Source: Sulfurovum sp. | GTDB lineage: Bacteria; Campylobacterota; Campylobacteria; Campylobacterales; Sulfurovaceae | Length of the DNA stretch: 42,277 nt | Reading direction: 5' to 3' | Assembly (NCBI GenBank): GCA_003978395.1 | Contig: QNZV01000063.1 | Coordinates: forward strand, 1 to 42,277 | Shown: positions 1 to 7,975 of the stretch, one piece after another | How the letters are laid out: the number at the start of each line of letters is the position of its first letter | Position numbering within the stretch: position 1 is the stretch's first letter | Program-made: the position numbers and the translations under genes | Notes under the pieces: model-generated | What the model was told of the DNA's origin: nothing | Databases searched by the model: none | Seen by the model: the letters and a program-made list of their open reading frames with translations, nothing else

Positions 1-1366
1 CTAAACTCTCCTCTTTTAGCTCATTTCCTTTTCTTAATTGAACATGCAACTCTTCTAATTTTTTACGAAGTTCAGAATCCATCATTTTATCCATAAAAAA
101 GTCTTCTTTATCCAACTGTAAATTGTCACGAATAGCATGTGAACGTTTTGCAAGAGTTGAACTATGGTATAACGCTCTTCCCAAAAGAATGTAGGGAAAG
201 TTCAAATTTTGCATTGGACCAATAGAGAGTTCTCGCTTTCCGATGGTTTGCCCCAAGAGTTTGAGTTCATATAGATTATTAAAACCAAATTTTGCCCCCA
301 CTCCACCAATGAGTCCACCAATTAGAGATGCTGTAAAAAATGTTGAACCTGCAAAGAGTAAATCTACACCAACACCTGTGATTGCTCCTGCTGATGCACC
401 TGTTAGGATTAACTCTTTTTCACCTAAACCAAAAATAGAAGCACTCTCTTTAGAAAAGAGATTAAACTTATCAAATGTCAACGCATCTTCTACTTTAGAG
501 ATATGTTGATGACTCCAAATTGCTTCAACTTCTTTTCTCTGCTCTTTTTCATAGCGAATAATTGTTTCACGATAAGCTACTTTTGCAGACTCTTCCTCTT
601 TGGGTGTTGCCTTCTCTTTTTTAATGTTCTTCTTATAGACAAATGAAATTGTTTTTTGAATATTATCTACAATACTATTAACCGTTGAATCTATCTTCTC
701 TTGATGAAATCTTTCTAATACATTAATAGCCGTTTTAAGAGGGCTTGTCCACTCCTCTTTGAGTTGAGAAATCCCCTCTAACAGAGATATATGGTCTTCA
801 AATGTGGCTTCTATGGGATTAAAGGTTCGTACCATTCTAAAATAGTGTCCTAATGCACTTTTCCACTGCTCACGATAATCTTCATTGCCAATCAAGTTCA
901 AAATTGCCATTGAAGGTTGACCACACCAACGTAGAATCTCCATCTCTATCTCATATTCAGAACCATAAGGCTTTGATGCATCGACAACATAGATAATTCC
1001 TGCTCCATTAATGATAGGTTCAAGAAGTTCAATTTCATCTCTAAATCTTTCATTGTCTTTATGCTCAAATATAAACTTACGAACTACATCCGTTCGTTTG
1101 TCTGCCGATACAGGTTCTTGTGCCTTTAACCATGCTAAAACTCTTCTAGCTCGTTGAAACCCAGGGGTATCAAATAACTCATAAATAATTTTACCATCAA
1201 CTTTTAATGGAAAACTTCTTTTAATTTGAGTCGTCCCTGGTGTATCACCAATTTGAATAGAGTTATCCAAAGACAATGAAGAGACAATAGAACTTTTCCC
1301 TTTATTTGGGTGTCCAACAACTGCAAATTTAGGATAGTTACTCTTTATATTTCTACTATTTTTCAT
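1..1366 (-). CDS. GTPase with DUF3482 domain (C-terminus beyond window edge)
   Basis: Translating the minus strand from the ATG at 1364-1366 gives about 455 uninterrupted codons running off the left edge, so the C-terminus is missing. The N-terminus carries a GTPase fold: Walker A GHPNKGKS at residues 18-25, a following GDTPGTT switch region and the G3 motif FDTPGF. The usual NKxD base-recognition motif is not clear; the matching region reads NLIGNEDY. A glycine-rich hydrophobic stretch later in the protein (minus-strand codons near 280-430) looks like a membrane-interacting helical hairpin. This architecture matches the DUF3482 GTPase family, typically encoded next to DUF2868. Here the ATG overlaps the end of the DUF2868 gene by 11 bases, so the two are probably translationally coupled. 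Cellular role is unknown; membrane-associated GTPase is an inference. Confidence 0.8.
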   Translation of the reverse strand, partial: MKNSRNIKSNYPKFAVVGHPNKGKSSIVSSLSLDNSIQIGDTPGTTQIKRSFPLKVDGKIIYELFDTPGFQRARRVLAWLKAQEPVSADKRTDVVRKFIFEHKDNERFRDEIELLEPIINGAGIIYVVDASKPYGSEYEIEMEILRWCGQPSMAILNLIGNEDYREQWKSALGHYFRMVRTFNPIEATFEDHISLLEGISQLKEEWTSPLKTAINVLERFHQEKIDSTVNSIVDNIQKTISFVYKKNIKKEKATPKEEESAKVAYRETIIRYEKEQRKEVEAIWSHQHISKVEDALTFDKFNLFSKESASIFGLGEKELILTGASAGAITGVGVDLLFAGSTFFTASLIGGLIGGVGAKFGFNNLYELKLLGQTIGKRELSIGPMQNLNFPYILLGRALYHSSTLAKRSHAIRDNLQLDKEDFFMDKMMDSELRKKLEELHVQLRKGNELKEESL

Positions 1367-2861
1367 CAATAATCCATACCTTTTTAGCGTTTAGTCCTTC
1401 TATTTTTCTATTCCAAATAGAAAACTCTTTTTCTGAACTCTTATAATTATTATCTGATATACCTACAAGAAGAAGCTCTATATCTTCAACTTTTTTATTA
1501 TTAATTAAATCTTCTAAAAAATCTACAAAATCCATTGTTGGAGGTTCCCAAGACTTTACATAGAGGAGTACTTTCTCTTCTGCTCTACTCGCTACAATTT
1601 CATCCTCTTCAAAAGAGTGACTTCCCCCTACCGAGGCTATAAAAGAGGCTGTAATATTTTTGAAATCATTTACCAAAAGTAAATCATCCTCTGAAAAATT
1701 CCAAGCAATAATTGAATGGTAATAATCTTCTTCAATTTCTTCTATAATAACCTCTTCTTTTAGCTCTCTATCAACAAAGGTTTCAACTTGTTTTTCAGGC
1801 TCATCTTCAACTTTTCTTTCAACTTTCTTTCTAATTTGTTCTTTATGCTCTTTATTAATCTTTAAATGATTCTCCCTCTTAGGAGATTTAGTTTCAATAA
1901 AAGAGGTATTGAACTCTTTCAAAAGTTTTTTTATTCCACCTAAAGCAAAGAATTCATTTTCTAAAACTTTTTGATAACTGTATGAAGAAAATAGATAGAA
2001 GAAAAAACGTAAACTCAAAGCATAAACAAAAGTACTCATAAACAAGAACTTCCACCATGCACCTAATTTATCTGCATTTTCAAGCATTTCAGGATTGATT
2101 TTCTCTCCCAATCTATAATAGTGACTCACTTCAACCAACTCTAAAGAGGGTACAAATGAAGGAAATATCTCTCTCCAAGGAGAAGCCATAGCTTCTAAAA
2201 AAGAGTGAAAACTTTTTGCATCTACCTGTAAAGTTGTACTCCATGAAAAAGCAATATCTTGAGATACAACCGTAAAGATAAGAGCAACAAGAAGCCCTAT
2301 AGAGAAGAGAAGAGATAAAAACTGTAGACGTTTTAAAAATATCCATTTCTGTAATTTAAACGGAATATCTTTTGTAAGTAAATCAAGTTTATCTTTAAAA
2401 TAGAAATAGAAAGAAAATTTTTCAACCCAATGTATTACAGAGAAAAGACTAAAAAAAGAGAAGAGCTTTCCAGAAGAGAGACTAGAAAAGAGTGTCAACA
2501 ACATACTTCCCAAAGGAAGAAACATGGCAAAGAAAAGATAGTAGATAATATTAACAGGCTCTACACCATCATAACTTAAAAGCCCCATACCAACAAAAAA
2601 ACCAAAAATTAAAGATAAGATTCCAAGTAAACTATTTATGGTTCCAAAACTCTTTAAAAGCTCTTCTAAAGCTACTCGTTTTGTTCTTCTAAAAGCATGA
2701 GTCTCAAACCATAAAAAAAGAACTTCTTTAGGCTTACTCAACAATGATTCATGCTTTAAAGCAAAAAGACGATTCTCTTTATGACTTCCTCTGTAATCTT
2801 GAAGTAATTGAATAAAATCAAGATATGATTTGATGGTTATTTTATGGTATTTTATTTGCAT
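1356..2861 (-). CDS. DUF2868 family membrane protein
   Basis: 501 residues. Hydrophobic segments near residues 78-100, 105-130, 178-200 and 270-295 predict an integral inner-membrane protein. Between the third and fourth lies a family-like stretch (DIAFSWSTTL, then SPWREIFPSFVPSLELVEVS) that is characteristic of DUF2868. A charged, Glu/Lys-rich linker (about 325-380) leads to a soluble C-terminal domain. In other Proteobacteria DUF2868 genes sit directly before a DUF3482 GTPase, exactly as here, with an 11-base overlap. I infer the two form one membrane complex; its function is not established. A TATAAT at 2885-2890 (minus) sits about 24 bases before the ATG, so the pair may be transcribed separately from the upstream transporter genes. 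Confidence 0.8.
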   Translation of the reverse strand: MQIKYHKITIKSYLDFIQLLQDYRGSHKENRLFALKHESLLSKPKEVLFLWFETHAFRRTKRVALEELLKSFGTINSLLGILSLIFGFFVGMGLLSYDGVEPVNIIYYLFFAMFLPLGSMLLTLFSSLSSGKLFSFFSLFSVIHWVEKFSFYFYFKDKLDLLTKDIPFKLQKWIFLKRLQFLSLLFSIGLLVALIFTVVSQDIAFSWSTTLQVDAKSFHSFLEAMASPWREIFPSFVPSLELVEVSHYYRLGEKINPEMLENADKLGAWWKFLFMSTFVYALSLRFFFYLFSSYSYQKVLENEFFALGGIKKLLKEFNTSFIETKSPKRENHLKINKEHKEQIRKKVERKVEDEPEKQVETFVDRELKEEVIIEEIEEDYYHSIIAWNFSEDDLLLVNDFKNITASFIASVGGSHSFEEDEIVASRAEEKVLLYVKSWEPPTMDFVDFLEDLINNKKVEDIELLLVGISDNNYKSSEKEFSIWNRKIEGLNAKKVWIIDEK

Positions 2862-2884
2862 ATAAGGCTTTATTTTTTTAATAG

Positions 2885-2890
2885 ATTATA
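2885..2890 (-). promoter_or_regulatory. Probable -10 box for the DUF2868/DUF3482 pair
   Basis: On the minus strand the sequence GCGTATAATC places a perfect TATAAT about 24 bases upstream of the DUF2868 ATG, in the 41-base gap after the preceding gene. No clear -35 box is seen. Confidence 0.4.
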
Positions 2891-2902
2891 CGCTTTTTCT
2901 AC

Positions 2903-3577
2903 TTAATTTTCTTTTTTATCAGGTCGTTTATCATCAGAAAGTTGAGATAAATCGGCTTCATCAAATAACTCTATCTTAGGAATAGCAATAGCAATCAAAA
3001 TTACAACTATTCCAAAGATAATAGCCGTCATATCTTCATTTCCTTTAAAAAAATCTGTTAAAATAGTTTTTCCTAAGCTCTCTCCCATTAGAGGTTTAAA
3101 AAAGTCATCATAATATAAAGTAAACACCAAACCACCCAACAAACCACCAATTGCACCAACCAAAACATCAATACGACCCTCGGCAATTGAAACAGGTCCT
3201 GTACCAGGGCATTTACCCAAAATTGCCATAGAGATACCAAATAGGATTCCTCCAATAATTAGACCTTGTAAAATAATTGGTTTTACATGATAGTGAGCTT
3301 GACCTGCATCAATCATAAAATAGAGACCTATCGAGGTTAAACCAACTGTTAAAAAGAGCATTTTAGGAATAATGGTATCTTTCAACATGGAAAAACCTGC
3401 TATCTTTTCAAATTTATCCACTCTGGTGTACTGAATAATTCCTCCAAAGATAACCCCTATCAAAAAAACCAAAGCAACTGAGCCATGTTCTGTATTAATT
3501 ACTGTCTCTACCATCTTAAAAACTCTATCTGTTATGGTTGTATTTACCTCATCAACTACAAATATAATATCTGCCAT
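2903..3577 (-). CDS. YeeE/YedE family sulfur-compound transporter, second half-protein
   Basis: 224 residues with several membrane segments (about 33-50, 70-90, 103-121, 138-155, 185-200). The family cysteine motif is visible as LGKCPGTGP with Cys123 at the end of a membrane helix. The YeeE/YedE (DUF395) family includes thiosulfate importers in which cysteines line the path; here the substrate is inferred to be a sulfur compound. The gene's ATG overlaps the stop of the upstream paralogue by one base (TAATG), so the two are probably co-translated as a two-part transporter. A soluble, charged tail follows the last helix. Confidence 0.8.
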   Translation of the reverse strand: MADIIFVVDEVNTTITDRVFKMVETVINTEHGSVALVFLIGVIFGGIIQYTRVDKFEKIAGFSMLKDTIIPKMLFLTVGLTSIGLYFMIDAGQAHYHVKPIILQGLIIGGILFGISMAILGKCPGTGPVSIAEGRIDVLVGAIGGLLGGLVFTLYYDDFFKPLMGESLGKTILTDFFKGNEDMTAIIFGIVVILIAIAIPKIELFDEADLSQLSDDKRPDKKEN

Positions 3578-4086
3578 TATTTTTTTCCTTTTGTATTATA
3601 AAAGAGCTTACCTGTAATGACAAGTGTCAACATAACCACCCCACCAAAAATCATTGCAGAGACTGCAAGTTGACTCATACCCGACATAAAGTGTCCAGAG
3701 GTACATCCCCCTGCAAGTCTTGCACCTATAATCATAATAAAACCTGCAAAAAAGCTCCATAAAAGTCGTGAAAGAATCGAATTGTTTTTATACGTTTTCC
3801 ATCCTGTAGGAATCAGAGAGAAACGAAAACTTTTTGTAATAAACACTGAAGTAATAAATCCACCAAAGAGAACGCCTAAAAGCATAACTCCTTCCCATGA
3901 ACCTGCTTCTTGTATCTTTTTTATATAAGAGTAGTGTTCAGGGTCTAAATTAAAAATAAGTGATGCAGCATAAGGGACATAAGTTGAAGCACCAATAGGT
4001 CTATCTGCTCCATAAATTGAAAATGTTAAAAGAAGTAGACCAGACATTAAAATGCCCCCTACCCACCATGGTAATCTATTAGCCAT
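3577..4086 (-). CDS. YeeE/YedE family sulfur-compound transporter, first half-protein
   Basis: 169 residues from the preferred ATG at 4086, which is preceded by AAAGG with an 8-base spacer. An upstream in-frame ATG at 4149 would add 21 polar residues, but it lacks a ribosome binding site, and a TATACT at 4114-4119 (minus) would start transcription downstream of it. The protein has about four membrane segments and the typical motif GARLAGGCTSGH with Cys128. Together with the next gene it resembles the two repeats of a full-length YeeE split into separate chains. Substrate (thiosulfate or another sulfur species) is inferred from the family. Confidence 0.8.
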   Translation of the reverse strand: MANRLPWWVGGILMSGLLLLTFSIYGADRPIGASTYVPYAASLIFNLDPEHYSYIKKIQEAGSWEGVMLLGVLFGGFITSVFITKSFRFSLIPTGWKTYKNNSILSRLLWSFFAGFIMIIGARLAGGCTSGHFMSGMSQLAVSAMIFGGVVMLTLVITGKLFYNTKGKK

Positions 4087-4113
4087 AATTATAACCTTTA
4101 TAATTTTTTCATA

Positions 4114-4119
4114 AGTATA
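4114..4119 (-). promoter_or_regulatory. Probable -10 box for the YeeE/YedE pair
   Basis: TATACT on the minus strand, about 28 bases upstream of the ATG at 4086, giving a leader of roughly 20 bases. It argues against use of the ATG at 4149. Confidence 0.3.
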
Positions 4120-4203
4120 TCGAATTAAGCTTGAATAAGTAAAATTCATTTATCTTATAATTTTAATAAAAATCAGTTATGTTACTAAAGAGATTTTAAT
4201 AGA

Positions 4204-5040
4204 CTAAAACACAATTGTTTTATTTCCATGAACAAAGACCCTATCATTTAAAACAAAATTTAAAGCCCTAGAGAGAACTATTTTCTCAACATCTCGCCCT
4301 GCACTCTGCATATCACGCCACTCTAAACGGTGGTTTACGGGAATAACATCTTGTGCAATAATAGGACCTTCATCTAAATCATCTGTCACAAAGTGTGCTG
4401 TTGCTCCAATAATCTTAACCCCTCGTTTAAATGCTTGTTTATAAGGGTTTGCTCCAATAAATGCAGGTAAAAAAGAGTGGTGTATATTGATAATCTGTCG
4501 AGGATATACCGAAACAAAAGTAGAAGTTAAAATACGCATATATTTTGCCAAAACAATATAATCAAACTCATGCTTATCAATAAGTTTCATAACTTGTTCT
4601 TCATGCTCTTCTCGTGAAATATCTTTGGCAGGAACACAAAAAAATGGAATATCAAAACGACGAACCAAACACTCTAACGTATCATGATTCGCAATGACTG
4701 CTTCAATATCTGCATTTAACTCTCCTGCTTCATGCCGAATCAAAATATCACCCAAAGCATGTGACTCTTTAGTGGCTAAAATAACAATTTTTTTTCGTTT
4801 TGGAACAATCACTTTAAGTCGGGCATTAGTAGGAGCAATCTCTTTTAATGCACTCTCCAACTCCAACACATCAAAAGAGCCTGAAACAACTGTTCGCATA
4901 AAAAATTTATTCTGCTCTTTATCCACAAACTCACGGTTAGAATCTATATTTAAATCTCTATCATAAAAAACTTTAGAAATCTTGTAAACCAACCCTTTAG
5001 CATCTTCACAATCTATTAATACTCTTACTCTCTGTTCCAT
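4204..5040 (-). CDS. purU: Formyltetrahydrofolate deformylase
   Basis: 278 residues, the usual PurU length. An N-terminal ACT domain (about 5-75) is followed by a formyltransferase-type catalytic domain (about 84-260). Visible catalytic features are Asn185 and His187 in INIHHSFLPAF and Asp223 in LDEGPI, the Asn/His/Asp triad of the family. The enzyme hydrolyses 10-formyl-THF to formate and THF, balancing the one-carbon pool and supplying formate for purine synthesis. The gene stands alone between the transporter and the toxin-antitoxin pair. A TATAAT lies at 5069-5074 (minus), about 28 bases before the ATG, and GGGA precedes the start. Confidence 0.93.
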   Translation of the reverse strand: MEQRVRVLIDCEDAKGLVYKISKVFYDRDLNIDSNREFVDKEQNKFFMRTVVSGSFDVLELESALKEIAPTNARLKVIVPKRKKIVILATKESHALGDILIRHEAGELNADIEAVIANHDTLECLVRRFDIPFFCVPAKDISREEHEEQVMKLIDKHEFDYIVLAKYMRILTSTFVSVYPRQIINIHHSFLPAFIGANPYKQAFKRGVKIIGATAHFVTDDLDEGPIIAQDVIPVNHRLEWRDMQSAGRDVEKIVLSRALNFVLNDRVFVHGNKTIVF

Positions 5041-5068
5041 TATTATCCCATTTCTAATTAATGGTGGA

Positions 5069-5074
5069 ATTATA
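5069..5074 (-). promoter_or_regulatory. Probable -10 box for purU
   Basis: TATAAT on the minus strand, about 28 bases upstream of the purU ATG, in the gap after the toxin gene. Confidence 0.4.
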
Positions 5075-5094
5075 GCTAATTAAGTTTTTATTTA

Positions 5095-5111
5095 TGGAAG
5101 ATACTCTTCCA
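5095..5111 (-). terminator. Small hairpin after the toxin gene
   Basis: Perfect 7-bp stem TGGAAGA / TCTTCCA with a 3-base loop, 8 bases past the MazF-like stop codon. No good T-run follows on the minus strand, so termination is uncertain. Confidence 0.3.
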
Positions 5112-5118
5112 TTACATC

Positions 5119-5454
5119 CTACTCCATCTCCTCAAATCTACGACATAATATCTGCATAATATCTTTTCGTGTAAACGGATTATCAATAGTAGTTAATTTT
5201 TTGACTAATCTTTGTTTGGATATGGTTCGTATCTGTTGACATAAAACGATAGAAGGTTTCTCTAATTCATTTTGTAATAAAAACTCATTAGGATAGACTC
5301 TTCTGTTTTTTTTGAGAGAGGTAATGGGTAGAATAGTTAACACATCCAAAAGATTTTCGTAATTATTTGAGATAATCAATATAGGTCTTTTTCCTCGTTG
5401 TTCTCGACCAATAGTTGGATTTAAATCGGCTAAATATACATCGTATTGATTCAT
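5119..5454 (-). CDS. MazF/PemK-type endoribonuclease toxin
   Basis: 111 residues, standard for the family. The N-terminus reads YLADLNPTIGREQRGKRP, the MazF/PemK signature with the loop Arg, followed by PILIISN, then LPITS and CQQIRTI, the strands and loops that form the RNA-cleaving site. MazF toxins cut mRNA at short specific sequences and inhibit growth when released from the antitoxin. The start codon overlaps the last four bases of the antitoxin gene (5451-5454), which is the usual antitoxin-first arrangement. The target sequence cannot be predicted here. Confidence 0.9.
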   Translation of the reverse strand: MNQYDVYLADLNPTIGREQRGKRPILIISNNYENLLDVLTILPITSLKKNRRVYPNEFLLQNELEKPSIVLCQQIRTISKQRLVKKLTTIDNPFTRKDIMQILCRRFEEME

Positions 5455-5696
5455 AAAATTTTCTCATTATCAGCATAATAAAATGCTTTATCAATCTCTT
5501 TCATATCTTCTAAATAGAGACTATCCTGAGATGCCTCTAACATCGCTTTTTTATACGCCTCTTTTTTCTGTTTTTCTATAAGCAATTGCAAAGCAGAGGA
5601 GACCATCTCTGAAAAAGATTGATATTGAGTAATAATTTGATTGAGTTCTAAAGCTTTAAATATATCAGGTTGAATGGTAATCGTTTTTCGTAACAT
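5451..5696 (-). CDS. Ribbon-helix-helix antitoxin of the MazF-type toxin
   Basis: 81 residues. Residues 1-45 look like a ribbon-helix-helix DNA-binding unit: the strand MLRKTITIQPDIF followed by two helices (FSEMVSSALQLLIEKQ). The acidic C-terminal half (about 46-81) would wrap the toxin. The ATG is preceded by a strong ribosome binding site, AAGGAG with a short spacer. RHH antitoxins repress their own operon, and two palindromes lie directly upstream (5710-5748). Exact family name is not certain from the sequence. Confidence 0.85.
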   Translation of the reverse strand: MLRKTITIQPDIFKALELNQIITQYQSFSEMVSSALQLLIEKQKKEAYKKAMLEASQDSLYLEDMKEIDKAFYYADNEKIL

Positions 5697-5709
5697 GCTG
5701 ACTCCTTAT

Positions 5710-5748
5710 GTATGATACTATTCATACTTTTATCATACTAAAGTATGA
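5710..5748. promoter_or_regulatory. Double palindromic operator of the toxin-antitoxin operon
   Basis: Two inverted repeats share the core ATCATAC/GTATGAT. The first is GTATGA-6 bases-TCATAC at 5710-5727. The second is a perfect 16-bp palindrome, TCATACT-AA-AGTATGA, at 5733-5748. Their centres are 22 bp apart, about two helical turns, so two RHH dimers could bind one face of the DNA. The site starts 14 bases upstream of the antitoxin ATG. Binding by the antitoxin is inferred. Confidence 0.65.
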
Positions 5749-5787
5749 CTTAGAAGCAATTTAAATAAAAAAATAGAATAAAGCTAC

Positions 5788-5793
5788 TATAAT
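5788..5793 (+). promoter_or_regulatory. Probable -10 box for the YceI-like gene
   Basis: TATAAT in the context CTACTATAATCC, about 30 bases before the ATG at 5824. AAGGAT follows at a suitable distance from the start. Confidence 0.45.
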
Positions 5794-5823
5794 CCGAATA
5801 TATAAATTAATAAGGATAAACCG

Positions 5824-6438
5824 ATGAGAAAAACACTCTTTTCTTTAATAACACTCGCTTCGCTTTTAAGTGCTGATGGAGGCTGTGTTTTAGTACAGTC
5901 AAATGATATGAACGTAACGTGGAAAGCCTATAAAACTTTTGCAAAGCTTGGTGTGGGTGGTCAATTTACAGGAGTTTCATATACAGCTAATAAAAAAGAG
6001 GGAAAAAACTTTAAATCTTTACTTGTAGGGTCTAAAGTCTCGATTGATGTAAGCAAAATAGATACTAAAAATAAGGGTCGTGATAAAACCTTGGTAGAAA
6101 ACTTCTTTGGAAAGCTTAAAGGTAAAACAATTGATGGAGTAGTTGTTGATATAAAAGCAGATGAAAAAGTAAATGGTAAAAGTGTCTATCATGGTTCTAT
6201 TGATGTGAATATCACTATGAATGGGCAAATGATGCAAATTCCAATGAGATACAACTATAAAAATGAGATTTTTACAGCAAAAGGAACAATAGACCTTTTT
6301 GATTTTTCAGCAAATGATGCGTTAAAAAGTATTAATAAAAGCTGTTTTGCTTTGCACAAAGGGAAAACATGGAACGATGTTTCTATAGAGTTTAGTACAT
6401 CTATTAAAGCGACACTTTGTGATACAAAAATAAAGTAA
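5824..6438 (+). CDS. YceI-like periplasmic lipid-binding protein
   Basis: 204 residues. A signal peptide (residues 1-17, MRKTLFSLITLASLLSA) is followed by a beta-rich mature protein. The pattern WKAYKTFAKLGVGGQFTGV near residues 33-51 and the later alternation of strands (VSIDVSKIDTKNKGRDKTL, then FDFSANDAL) fit the YceI family, whose members form an extended lipocalin-like barrel that binds polyisoprenoid or similar lipids. The family's typical motif is somewhat diverged, so the assignment is by overall pattern. It is a single-gene unit, with its own promoter and ending in a hairpin shared with the convergent nhaD gene. Confidence 0.7.
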   Translation: MRKTLFSLITLASLLSADGGCVLVQSNDMNVTWKAYKTFAKLGVGGQFTGVSYTANKKEGKNFKSLLVGSKVSIDVSKIDTKNKGRDKTLVENFFGKLKGKTIDGVVVDIKADEKVNGKSVYHGSIDVNITMNGQMMQIPMRYNYKNEIFTAKGTIDLFDFSANDALKSINKSCFALHKGKTWNDVSIEFSTSIKATLCDTKIK

Positions 6439-6446
6439 AAAAGAGA

Positions 6447-6469
6447 ATCATGAGCAAAAAGCTCATGAT
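6447..6469. terminator. Bidirectional terminator between the YceI-like gene and nhaD
   Basis: Perfect 9-bp stem ATCATGAGC / GCTCATGAT with an AAAAA loop, placed 8 bases after each stop codon of two convergent genes. On the minus strand it is followed by a T-rich run, so it is strongest as the nhaD terminator. Confidence 0.75.
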
Positions 6470-6476
6470 AATAGAG

Positions 6477-7820
6477 TTAACCTATATGAAGAACCATAAA
6501 TTGGAAATACCAAATAGAGACAGAAACAATATATCCTACAAGTACTGTCCATGCCAATTTCATGTGTGATGCAAATGTATAAATACCATGTAATTTACCC
6601 ATAACACCCACACCTGCTGCTGAACCAAATGAGATTAAAGAACCACCAACACCTGCTGTAAGTGTAACCAGCATCCACTGTGCTTGTGCATTAACTCCCA
6701 TATCTGGATTTGCTTTTAATACAGCTGACATTACAGGAACATTATCTACTACAGCCGATAAGAAACCAACTCCTATATTTACTGCTGTTGCTCCAAACTG
6801 TGTATAGAGAGTGGTAAAGTACTCCAAGAAACCCAAGAAATGAAGACCACCAACAGCTGCTAAGATACCAAAAAAGAAGAGAAGTGTATCATTCTCGATT
6901 TTAGCAATCCAAGAGAAAGCATTAATATGCTCTACATCATTCTCATCGTCATCATTGTGTCTATTCTTTTTATTTAATATGTAAACATAAAGTTTTAATA
7001 TAGCCAAACCAAACATCATACCCCACATTGCAGGAAGATGAAGAAGTTGATGTGAAACAACAGCCAAAACAATGGTTAAAGCAAAAAGAGCAATAATTGC
7101 CTTTCCACCTTCTAAAATTTCTGCTTTTTTCTCATCAACATTAAATGGAGGATTTCCTTTTGGTACAAAACGACTTAATAAAAATGCTGTTACACTCCAA
7201 CCAATAAATGATGCAGGGAATAGGTATAAAAACTCAACAAATGAACCTTTACCATCTACCCATACCATAAGGGTTGTAATGTCTCCAAATGGTGACCATG
7301 CACCACCTGCATTGGCTGCAACAACAATATTGATAGCTGAGGGAACAAGAAATGCTCTATTATGTTTGTCAATAGTAATCAATACTGTTGATAAGATAAG
7401 TGCTGTTGTTAAATTATCTGCAACAGGAGAGATAAAGAATGCCAAGAAACCTGTTACCCAAAAAAGCTTTTTATAGGTATAACCTTTTGAGACCAAGCTA
7501 AATCGAAGTGCCATAAAGACTCCTCGATCTATCATCGCTTCAATATAAGTCATAGCAACAAACAAGAAGAAGAAGATTCCTGCAATTTCAACAATTAGAT
7601 GATTAATTTCATAGTGAAGATGATCACCCATCTGATGATCACCTGTAATAGCAATATATAAACCAATAAGCATAAATATACCTGTACCTGCAAAGAGTGC
7701 TGGCTTGGCTTTATTTACATGATATTTGTCTTCTGTAGCGATAAAATAATACCCTACAACAAAGACAATCAGCGATAGTATTCCCACCCATGTAGTGGTT
7801 AAATGTAGTTGTTCGTGCAT
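6477..7820 (-). CDS. nhaD: NhaD-type Na+/H+ antiporter
   Basis: 447 residues with about 12 hydrophobic segments, matching the NhaD branch of the ion-transporter superfamily. Typical motifs are SPVADNLTTALI (about 131-142), NIVVAANAGGAWSPFGDITTLMVW (about 164-187) and, near the C-terminus, VDNVPVMSAVL and SAAGVGVMG. A His/Asp-rich loop (NRHNDDDENDVEH, about 286-298) separates the two halves. The protein exports Na+ in exchange for H+, a common trait of marine Campylobacterota. The ATG is preceded by TTGGAGAC. A promoter and a leader hairpin are upstream; the gene ends in a strong terminator, so it is probably monocistronic. Confidence 0.9.
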   Translation of the reverse strand: MHEQLHLTTTWVGILSLIVFVVGYYFIATEDKYHVNKAKPALFAGTGIFMLIGLYIAITGDHQMGDHLHYEINHLIVEIAGIFFFLFVAMTYIEAMIDRGVFMALRFSLVSKGYTYKKLFWVTGFLAFFISPVADNLTTALILSTVLITIDKHNRAFLVPSAINIVVAANAGGAWSPFGDITTLMVWVDGKGSFVEFLYLFPASFIGWSVTAFLLSRFVPKGNPPFNVDEKKAEILEGGKAIIALFALTIVLAVVSHQLLHLPAMWGMMFGLAILKLYVYILNKKNRHNDDDENDVEHINAFSWIAKIENDTLLFFFGILAAVGGLHFLGFLEYFTTLYTQFGATAVNIGVGFLSAVVDNVPVMSAVLKANPDMGVNAQAQWMLVTLTAGVGGSLISFGSAAGVGVMGKLHGIYTFASHMKLAWTVLVGYIVSVSIWYFQFMVLHIG

Positions 7821-7833
7821 GTTGTCTCCAATA

Positions 7834-7851
7834 AAGGGTAAGAGTACCCTT
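7834..7851 (-). promoter_or_regulatory. Hairpin in the nhaD leader
   Basis: Perfect 7-bp stem AAGGGTA / TACCCTT with an AGAG/CTCT loop, lying between the putative nhaD promoter and its ribosome binding site. No T-run follows, so it looks like a leader structure more than a terminator. Function unknown. Confidence 0.35.
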
Positions 7852-7867
7852 ATAATATTTTTACCTA

Positions 7868-7873
7868 TTATAG
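7868..7873 (-). promoter_or_regulatory. Probable -10 box for nhaD
   Basis: TATAAT on the minus strand (context ACTATAATAG), about 47 bases upstream of the nhaD ATG, leaving a leader that contains the hairpin at 7834-7851. Confidence 0.4.
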
Positions 7874-7975
7874 TAAAAAAGATTAAAGAAGAAAGAAGAA
7901 CTATATTGAAGATTTTAAAAAACCCATAGGTGTGACCATGTCACACGTTAAAAGAAAAATTATAAGCGTTTTTTA

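Noticed and set aside
243..509. Open frame of 88 codons on the plus strand
   Set aside because: It lies opposite the DUF3482 GTPase gene, which has clear motifs; the frame has no ribosome binding site and no recognisable domain.
4087..4149. Upstream ATG for the first YeeE half-protein
   Set aside because: No ribosome binding site, polar extension before the first membrane helix, and a likely -10 box downstream of it.
7072..7476. Open frame of 134 codons on the plus strand
   Set aside because: It is antisense to nhaD and encodes no recognisable pattern; the nhaD motifs are unmistakable.
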